Assembly: GCA_003167055.1 (NCBI GenBank)
Contig: PMUE01000176.1
Coordinates: 1 to 10,691, forward strand
Reading direction: 5' to 3'
Source of the DNA: Vulcanimicrobiota bacterium
GTDB taxonomy: Bacteria; Vulcanimicrobiota; Vulcanimicrobiia; Vulcanimicrobiales; Vulcanimicrobiaceae
DNA: 10,691 nucleotides
Positions 6,040-10,691 of the stretch are shown in pieces. The notes beneath the pieces were generated by a model. That model made no database searches, had not been told where the DNA came from, and saw only the letters and a program-made list of their open reading frames with translations. The position numbers and the translations under genes are program-made. How positions within the stretch are numbered: position 1 is the stretch's first letter; the number at the start of each line of letters is the position of its first letter.

Positions 6040-7154
6040 AGTTTATCGATCTTTTCGAGAGTCTCCGGGGGTATTTGCTGGCGGATGTGTTCGCTCTCAA
6101 CGAGCGAGTGCGGGCCGACCCAGTGCAGCGTCGGGACCTCGAAGAATGCCGCCAGCGCATTGAGATGGCTCGCATACCCGCGCCGGAGTTCGGCGAAGTG
6201 TTGCCACGCGCGATCCCGGTCGTGGAGCGAGAGGCCGGCGGATTCGAGCCGTGTGCACGCATCGTCGAATTGGTCGCGGGTGATGCCCGGGTCGCGATCG
6301 TCGCCCGCAAGTCGGAAGTAGGTCGACAGGTCGTGCGTCGCGTGGCGCCCGATGTTGTACAGAATGCGTGCTTCACCACCGTCGCACTGGACGGTCGTCA
6401 TCATCAACACCGCGGTATCGAGCATTGTCCCGAGCGTGCCGACCCAGGACTCATAGTCGTGACTGGAACGAAAGTACGCTAAGATCGGATACGCCAAATG
6501 CGTCTCCATCAGCATTGCGCACCATGCTTCCGCGCTGCGCATCAACACCGATAAATCTTTGGTGACGCCTGCGTGCGCGGCGATGGTGAGGAGCCCGACC
6601 CCGCTCGGCGGCGCGCCGGCGCGCGCACCGACCGTCACCACGAACTGTTCGCGGTTTTGAAAGGCGCCGAAGATCGCGAAGAGATAGGCCGTGGTCGTCG
6701 AGATGATACCGAAACCCGACGCCCCTGCAGCAAGCGAGGCAAGGCGCGTCAGCCCGGTGTTGCCGACATAGTCCCCGAAGCCGATGGTGAAAAACGACGT
6801 TCCGGCAAAATAGAGCGCTTCACCGAAAGAGCCGAGTGCCGGGTGTACCTGTTCGCGCAGTGCGAAGAAAATTGCGCCGTAACCGATCAACAGCAGCAGC
6901 GACCACGTCATCAAATTGCCGACGAGGTTGAACGGCGCAAACGCGGCCAGGAAGTCCTCGCGTGCATCTTCGTTGTTCGGGTGGATGCGGCGGGCGACGC
7001 GTGGCCACATGATCCAGAGGATGCGCGCCTGGTAATAGCTCGGCCGCAGCCGGCGCCCGACCGCACGCGGGACGATGACCGATTGAAAGACGTCGTTGAG
7101 GCTGGCGACGATCAGCAGCACCCCAAGGATGACCAACGCAATGCGAAGCGGCAT
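6027..7154 (-). CDS. Two-TM potassium-channel-like protein with C-terminal cytoplasmic domain
   Basis: Inner-membrane ion channel of the two-transmembrane (Ion_trans_2) kind. Residue numbers here count from the TTG at 7169. There is a hydrophobic N-terminal helix (8-25), an outer pore helix (84-103), a re-entrant loop with the selectivity filter TIGFGDY (128-134, the K+ channel TxGxGD signature with Phe), and an inner helix (about 139-165). A soluble region of some 200 residues follows, with HLAYPILAYFRSSHDYESW near 224-242, a conserved-looking block I associate with poorly characterised 'potassium channel family' proteins. No RCK/TrkA-N nucleotide-binding motif is visible. ATG 7154 is chosen here, but TTG 7169 (five residues longer) is equally possible as neither has a clear Shine-Dalgarno. 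The 3' end overlaps the convergent protease gene by 13 bp. Ion selectivity is inferred. Confidence 0.85.
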   Translation of the reverse strand: MPLRIALVILGVLLIVASLNDVFQSVIVPRAVGRRLRPSYYQARILWIMWPRVARRIHPNNEDAREDFLAAFAPFNLVGNLMTWSLLLLIGYGAIFFALREQVHPALGSFGEALYFAGTSFFTIGFGDYVGNTGLTRLASLAAGASGFGIISTTTAYLFAIFGAFQNREQFVVTVGARAGAPPSGVGLLTIAAHAGVTKDLSVLMRSAEAWCAMLMETHLAYPILAYFRSSHDYESWVGTLGTMLDTAVLMMTTVQCDGGEARILYNIGRHATHDLSTYFRLAGDDRDPGITRDQFDDACTRLESAGLSLHDRDRAWQHFAELRRGYASHLNALAAFFEVPTLHWVGPHSLVESEHIRQQIPPETLEKIDKLQKP

Positions 7155-7193
7155 CTGCGAGTGATTCAATGACGGCGCGGAGAAGGCTTGCCC

Positions 7194-7769
7194 ATGGGCG
7201 TGACGCTCGTGACCGGGCCCGTGCGATCGGGCAAGAGCCGCTATGTGGTCGAGATCGCGCAGCGGTCGGGCCGGCGGGTCAGCTACGTCGCCACCGCCAT
7301 GCGTGACGGAAGCGACGGCGAGTGGGATTCACGCCTGACGCGACACGTTCACGATCGCCCGTCAACATGGGAATTGATCGAAAGTGCATCGCTGCACCCC
7401 GAGGCCTTAGCTGCACTCTTTCGCGAGGGTTCGCCGGAGCAATGCATCGTCGTCGATGCACTCGGCACGTGGCTCGCGGCGCGGATCGCAACCAACATCG
7501 ACGCGCTCGAACGCGATTTCGCGGCGTTCGAAGTGCGCATGGATGCCGAAGCCGCCGACCTTGCACAAGTGATGTTGGAGTCGCAAGCGCAGGTCGTCGT
7601 AGTGGCTGAAGAAGTGGGATGGGATATCGTGCCGGTTGCCGCGTCGGCGCGACTGTTTCGCGACGTCCTCGGCCGCATGAAGCAGCGCCTCGCTGCCGGC
7701 GCCGACGCAGTCTTTCTCGTGGTCTGCGGCTTCGCGCTCGATCTGCGCGCGCTCGGCTCGACGATTTAG
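7194..7769 (+). CDS. cobU: Adenosylcobinamide kinase / adenosylcobinamide-phosphate guanylyltransferase
   Basis: Bifunctional cytoplasmic enzyme that phosphorylates adenosylcobinamide and then transfers GMP to make adenosylcobinamide-GDP, the activated intermediate for nucleotide-loop assembly in B12 synthesis and salvage. From ATG 7194 (GGAGAAGG at 7179-7186, 7-nt spacing) it has 191 residues, the family size. P-loop GPVRSGKS is at 8-15, YVATA at 31-35, and RLTRHVHDRP at 47-56 aligns with the CobU loop bearing the guanylylated His, making His51 the likely nucleotidylated residue. VVDALGTWL (87-95) and EEVGWDIVP (139-147) match the core; the usual Asn of the NEVG motif is Glu139 here. RDVLGRMKQRLA (156-167) is also typical. 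It is the only B12 biosynthesis gene in the window and is followed 10 bp later by an antiporter gene. An in-frame TTG at 7188 is a weaker start option. Confidence 0.93.
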   Translation: MGVTLVTGPVRSGKSRYVVEIAQRSGRRVSYVATAMRDGSDGEWDSRLTRHVHDRPSTWELIESASLHPEALAALFREGSPEQCIVVDALGTWLAARIATNIDALERDFAAFEVRMDAEAADLAQVMLESQAQVVVVAEEVGWDIVPVAASARLFRDVLGRMKQRLAAGADAVFLVVCGFALDLRALGSTI

Positions 7770-7779
7770 GGCACGCTCC

Positions 7780-9372
7780 GTGAATCAAGCGCTGTTGCTC
7801 GTCGCGCTCTTCGGCGGTGTCATCGTTTCGGCGATCGTAGCGCGTCGCTTGCGCATCCCGTATCCGATCGCCTTTGTCGCGATCGGCCTAGCCTTCGCGC
7901 TGATTCCGGGCATGCCGCAGCGGGAATTGAATCCGCAGCTGCTCTTTTTGGTCGTGCTACCCCCGCTGCTCTTCTCCGGAGGGTGGACGACGGACTGGTA
8001 CGAGTTCAAACGCAACTTCGGCGCGATTTCAACCTTGGCGGTTGGCCTCGTCATCTTCACGACGGTCGTCGTCGCGGTGCTCGCGCACCAACTCGCCGGA
8101 TTCGATTGGGCGACCGCGTTCATTCTCGGCGCAATCGTCTCGCCACCGGATGCCGTCGCCGCCGAGTCGATCTTCGAACGCATGGCCGTGCCGCGGCGCA
8201 TCGTCGCCATCGTAACCGGCGAAGCGTTGGTCAACGACGGTACCGCGCTCGTGCTTTATCGCTTCGCGGTTGCCGCGGCGGTTTCGGGAGCTTTCTCGTT
8301 GTTCCACGCGTCGATCGCATTCGTGTTCAATGTCGTGCTGGGCATCGTTTTTGGACTCGTGATCGGCGCGACCATCGAGTTCGTGATGCGGCTGCTCGCG
8401 CGCTTCGACGTCGTAGACCCCTCGGTGGCCAATGTCGTGATACTGCTTGCGCCGTACGCGGCCTATCTTCCGGCCGATGCTCTCGGTATTTCGGGTGTGC
8501 TTTCCGCGGTGACGGCGGGCATCTACGTCAGCCGCCGCTCGCAAACGATCTTCTCGCCGGAGGGACGGGTTATTGGGAGCGCGGTCTGGAGCGTGACGCT
8601 CTTGTTGCTCAACGGCGTGGTATTTTTGCAGATCGGACTCATTTTGCCGCGCATCGTGCGTTCGCTCGCACCGTCACTCGGTACCTACGCATGGCTCGCG
8701 CTCATTGTCAGTATCGCGGTGATCGTGGTGCGTCTCGTCTGGGTCTTTCCGGTCGCGCGTTTACGGCGCATGATCCCGGGCGTTGCCAAGCGCGATCCGC
8801 TGCCGTCGTGGCAATCGTTGCTCGTGCTCGGATGGAGCGGGATGCGCGGAATCGTCTCGCTTGCCGCGGCACTTGCGCTGCCGTTCCGGGATGCGACCGG
8901 CGCGCCGCTCGCCGGACGATCCGAAATCATTTTCATTACGCTCTGCGTGATCGTTGTCACATTGCTTCTGCACGGCCTCACCCTCGGGCCGCTCATCGAG
9001 TGGCTAGGCATCAGCGAAACCGATACGCGTCGAGCGCAGGAAATGGCGATTCGCGTGCAGGCGCTTCAAGAAGGCGTGAACTACTTGCGTTCGATCGAAT
9101 CGTCGCTTACGACGCCGGGCGAGTCGGAGGCGCTTGGGCGGCTGCTTGGCGAGTACCAGCGACGCATCGAGCATCTGCACGGCCATCTCGATGACGAGGA
9201 CGCCGAGCGCGATGCGAAGGATGAACGCGAAGCCGATCATCGCCTCGAACTGGCCGCGCTCGATGCGGAACGGCGCGAGATCGCGCGGTTGCGTCGCGGC
9301 GGCGAGATACCCGACGACGTCTATCAATCGATCGAGTACGACCTGGATCTAGCTGGGCTGCAACTGCACTGA
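7780..9372 (+). CDS. CPA1-family Na+/H+ antiporter with charged C-terminal tail
   Basis: Inner-membrane monovalent cation:proton antiporter (NhaP/YjcE-like), expected to expel Na+ (or move K+) in exchange for protons for pH and salt homeostasis. The 530-residue product has about 12 hydrophobic segments up to residue 410. Family motifs are LVVLPPLLFSGGW (57-69), the ion-binding SPPDAVAAES (121-130, Asp124), GEALVNDGTALVLY (147-160, with Asn152 and Asp153), ALGISGVLSAVTAGI (234-248) and GWSGMRGIVSLAAALALP (351-368). Residues about 415-530 form a soluble, highly charged, helix-rich tail with a His/Asp/Glu cluster around 464-487, presumably regulatory. GTG 7780 lies 10 bp after the cobU stop with AGGG at 7768-7771, so the two are probably co-transcribed although no functional link is obvious. 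The 3' end overlaps the opposite-strand gene by 24 bp. Confidence 0.93.
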   Translation: MNQALLLVALFGGVIVSAIVARRLRIPYPIAFVAIGLAFALIPGMPQRELNPQLLFLVVLPPLLFSGGWTTDWYEFKRNFGAISTLAVGLVIFTTVVVAVLAHQLAGFDWATAFILGAIVSPPDAVAAESIFERMAVPRRIVAIVTGEALVNDGTALVLYRFAVAAAVSGAFSLFHASIAFVFNVVLGIVFGLVIGATIEFVMRLLARFDVVDPSVANVVILLAPYAAYLPADALGISGVLSAVTAGIYVSRRSQTIFSPEGRVIGSAVWSVTLLLLNGVVFLQIGLILPRIVRSLAPSLGTYAWLALIVSIAVIVVRLVWVFPVARLRRMIPGVAKRDPLPSWQSLLVLGWSGMRGIVSLAAALALPFRDATGAPLAGRSEIIFITLCVIVVTLLLHGLTLGPLIEWLGISETDTRRAQEMAIRVQALQEGVNYLRSIESSLTTPGESEALGRLLGEYQRRIEHLHGHLDDEDAERDAKDEREADHRLELAALDAERREIARLRRGGEIPDDVYQSIEYDLDLAGLQLH

Positions 9373-9867
9373 AGCGCTTGCCGCCGGCATCGGGCTAGCC
9401 GTGGCGCTCGGGCTTGCGGCCGGCGTCAGCGACGCCGAGGGAGACGGCGAGTAACCCGGCGGCACGTAGGTCGGGATGACCGTCGCTTCCGGCGTCGGTG
9501 TCGGTGGAGGCGGCAACGTCGGCACCGCGTCGGGCTTGGCTAGCGGGACGAGGCGAAGATAGCCGGCTTGCGCGGTTGCGTCTTTCCGAACGCGCAGCGT
9601 CGTCGCGTCGGTGGTGAAGCCCGGCATACGCGCGGTAACATTTTGTAGCCCAATCGGTACATGCGGCAGCGTAAACGCACCCAGCGCATCGGCGGTCACG
9701 ACGAAAAGCGAACCGACCGACACAATGGCATTGGCGATGGGACGGTTCGTGGTCGCGTCGAGCACGCGACCGGTGACGCTGCCGTAGTCCTGCACGCCGA
9801 CGACGCCGTTGTTGCAACTGTCGCCCATGGCGAGCACGAGGACCAAACCGAGAACCAGGTTACGCAT
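9349..9867 (-). CDS. Exported protein with carboxypeptidase-regulatory-like (Ig-like) domain and Pro/Ser/Thr tail
   Basis: Small envelope or secreted protein of 172 residues. ATG 9867 is chosen because GAGGGAG (9879-9873) sits five bases upstream and it opens a signal sequence (MRNLVLGLVLVLAMGDSC); Cys18 could be a lipidation site but the lipobox is non-standard (GDSC). Residues about 28-108 read as a CarboxypepD_reg/CnaB-like beta-sandwich: GSVTGRVLDATTNRPIANAI, then the DALGAFTLPHVPIGLQNVTA segment (60-79) and a closing YLRLVPL. Residues 111-172 are low-complexity Pro/Ser/Thr/Ala, probably a flexible linker or wall-spanning tail. No enzymatic residues are visible, so a structural or binding role is likely. 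It is divergent from nuoA and convergent with the antiporter. The specific function is not recognised. Confidence 0.75.
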   Translation of the reverse strand: MRNLVLGLVLVLAMGDSCNNGVVGVQDYGSVTGRVLDATTNRPIANAIVSVGSLFVVTADALGAFTLPHVPIGLQNVTARMPGFTTDATTLRVRKDATAQAGYLRLVPLAKPDAVPTLPPPPTPTPEATVIPTYVPPGYSPSPSASLTPAASPSATASPMPAASASVQLQPS

Positions 9868-9924
9868 GCTCTCTCCCTCTACGCTTGCATGAACGCCGGA
9901 GCCTTCGGCGGGGTTCCTCCAGGT

Positions 9925-9954
9925 CCATTGGCTGAGCTCACTCAAGCCAAATGG
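9925..9954. repeat. Imperfect inverted repeat in the divergent intergenic region
   Basis: CCATTGGC (9925-9932) and GCCAAATGG (9946-9954) form an 8-bp stem with one bulged A and a 13-base loop. It lies in the 124-bp gap between the Ig-like gene and nuoA. No T-run follows on either strand, so it is not an obvious intrinsic terminator; it could be an operator or leader structure. Confidence 0.4.
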
Positions 9955-9968
9955 AGGCAATTGGCGGA

Positions 9969-9990
9969 GCTTGTGAAAAAAATCACAAGC
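9969..9990. promoter_or_regulatory. Perfect palindrome of CRP type just upstream of nuoA
   Basis: GCTTGTGA (9969-9976), six A residues (9977-9982) and TCACAAGC (9983-9990) form a perfect 8-bp dyad. Its core is TGTGA-N6-TCACA, the consensus of the CRP branch of the CRP/FNR family. It ends 1 base before the nuoA ATG, where a bound regulator would most likely repress or block. As RNA it is an 8-bp hairpin between the only upstream GGAG (9966-9969) and the ATG at 9992. The symmetry is certain; the function is inferred. Confidence 0.6.
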
Positions 9991-9991
9991 C

Positions 9992-10345
9992 ATGAATCCG
10001 TATGGACCGGTTGCGATCTACCTGTGCGTCGCGCTTGCCGCCGCGTTGCTCTTTACCTTCTTACCGGGCCTGCTCGGGAAAGCCAAGCCCAACCCGCAGA
10101 AGCAAGAGGCCTACGAGTGCGGGGTCGAGCCGACCTCGGCGGTTACCGGCCGCTTTCCGGTGCGTTTTTACTTGACGGCGATGCTCTTTGTCATCTTTGA
10201 CGTCGAGGCGGCTTCATTCTATCCATGGGCGGTGAAGATGCACGCATTGCGCCAGTTCGGTCTGTTTGAAATGATCGTGTTCGTGATTGTGCTTGCCATC
10301 GGGTACGCCTATGTATGGAAGAAGGGAGGCTTCGCGTGGAGATAG
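9992..10345 (+). CDS. nuoA: NADH-quinone oxidoreductase subunit A
   Basis: Small membrane subunit of respiratory Complex I, located at the junction of the peripheral and membrane arms near the quinone site. The 117-residue product is full length for NuoA. It has three transmembrane helices (about 5-28, 58-79, 90-109), the conserved loop motif YECGVEP (41-47), RFPVRFYLTAMLFVIFD (54-70) and VEAASFYPWA (71-80), all diagnostic. The first in-frame start is ATG 9992, since a stop codon lies in frame at 9974. No Shine-Dalgarno lies at normal distance; GGAG at 9966-9969 is 22 bases away, across a hairpin. It is followed by nuoB with a 10-bp overlap, as expected for the nuo operon, which continues past the window. 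Confidence 0.97.
   Translation: MNPYGPVAIYLCVALAAALLFTFLPGLLGKAKPNPQKQEAYECGVEPTSAVTGRFPVRFYLTAMLFVIFDVEAASFYPWAVKMHALRQFGLFEMIVFVIVLAIGYAYVWKKGGFAWR
10324..10329 (+). promoter_or_regulatory. nuoB Shine-Dalgarno inside nuoA
   Basis: GGGAGG lies six bases before GTG 10336 and fixes the nuoB start within the end of nuoA. It contrasts with nuoA, which has no such site at normal spacing. Confidence 0.8.
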
Positions 10346-10691
10346 GGCCGGGCCAATTCCTCCTCGCGCGCCTCGACGATGTGGCTCGCTGGGCGCAGAG
10401 TTCGTCGGTATGGCCGCTCACGATGGGCCTCGCCTGCTGCGCAATCGAGATGATGAGCGTTACGTCGTCTGAGTACGATATCGCGCGCTTGGGGTCGGAA
10501 GTCTTTCGCAGCTCGCCGCGCCAGGCCGATCTGATGATCGTCTCGGGCCGCGTGGCGCAAAAGATGGCTCCGGTCGTCAAACGGCTCTTCGATCAAATGG
10601 CCGACCCCAAGTGGGTGATCTCGATGGGCGCCTGTGCCAGTTCCGGCGGCGTCTTCGATAACTACGCGGTCGTGCAGGGCGTCGACCACAT
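10336..10691 (+). CDS. nuoB: NADH-quinone oxidoreductase subunit B, 5' part (runs off window)
   Basis: Peripheral-arm subunit of Complex I that carries cluster N2, the last iron-sulfur cluster before quinone. From GTG 10336, 118 codons are visible. GLACCAIEMM (31-40) supplies the tandem Cys34-Cys35 ligands, and ISMGACASSGG (95-105) supplies Cys100. The fourth ligand (PGCPP motif) would lie beyond the window end. FRSSPRQADLMIVSGRV (57-73) and the MAPVVKRLFDQMADPKWV segment (77-94) are canonical. GGGAGG six bases upstream supports this start, with a 10-bp overlap with nuoA. No signs of decay are seen. Confidence 0.97.
   Translation, partial: MEIGPGQFLLARLDDVARWAQSSSVWPLTMGLACCAIEMMSVTSSEYDIARLGSEVFRSSPRQADLMIVSGRVAQKMAPVVKRLFDQMADPKWVISMGACASSGGVFDNYAVVQGVDH

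Noticed and set aside
6000..6060. Possible terminator between the convergent protease and channel genes
   Set aside because: Short GATC-type palindromes only, with no stable stem followed by a T-run on either strand.
7983..9194. 403-residue plus-strand frame inside the antiporter gene
   Set aside because: Arg-rich composition without hydrophobic or motif structure; it is a frame shadow of the antiporter.
9868..9993. N-terminal extension of the Ig-like protein to 9993
   Set aside because: It would read antisense through the nuoA upstream region and palindrome, and would bury the signal peptide; ATG 9867 has a good Shine-Dalgarno.

Overview
The window reads as a compact, high-GC, gene-dense bacterial chromosome segment with frequent GTG starts and many short overlaps. 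A TonB-dependent outer-membrane receptor, a periplasmic-type binding protein and two lipoprotein-like proteins point to a diderm. Ser/Pro/Thr-rich stretches in two exported proteins, plus the overall gene style, would fit a poorly cultured lineage such as Candidatus Eremiobacterota. That assignment is a low-confidence guess from style, not from a search.

Left part (1-4385): vitamin B12 uptake. A minus-strand operon runs from a cobalamin riboswitch (about 3366-3525) into btuB (TonB-dependent receptor), btuC (FecCD permease) and a btuD-type ATPase that runs off the window start. The riboswitch leader can be read in detail. A hairpin buries the btuB Shine-Dalgarno, and its loop is perfectly complementary to a loop in the aptamer, giving a translational OFF switch. 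The binding protein btuF is divergent on the plus strand, so it is not under this riboswitch.

Middle (4316-7769): btuF is followed without a gap by hflX (ribosome-associated GTPase) and a trypsin-like serine protease with a lipoprotein signal. hflX appears to start at a CTG codon inside btuF. A minus-strand two-TM potassium-channel-like gene converges on the protease. Divergent from the channel, with 24-39 bp between the start codons, is cobU (cobinamide kinase / guanylyltransferase), which ties the region again to B12 salvage. cobU is followed 10 bp later by a CPA1-type Na+/H+ antiporter.

Right part (9349-10691): a small minus-strand exported protein with a carboxypeptidase-regulatory-like (Ig-like) domain and a Pro/Ser/Thr tail is divergent from nuoA-nuoB, the start of a respiratory Complex I operon that continues beyond the window. 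Just upstream of the nuoA ATG lies a perfect palindrome with the CRP-type form TGTGA-N6-TCACA. As RNA it would form an 8-bp hairpin between a distant Shine-Dalgarno and the start codon.

No rRNA, tRNA, CRISPR array, insertion sequence or phage gene was seen. No gene-free stretch reaches 300 bases; the longest is the btuB/btuF gap of 237 bp, which is filled by the riboswitch. The region is mostly known families. The most notable items are the regulatory structures and the unusual starts rather than a wholly new system.
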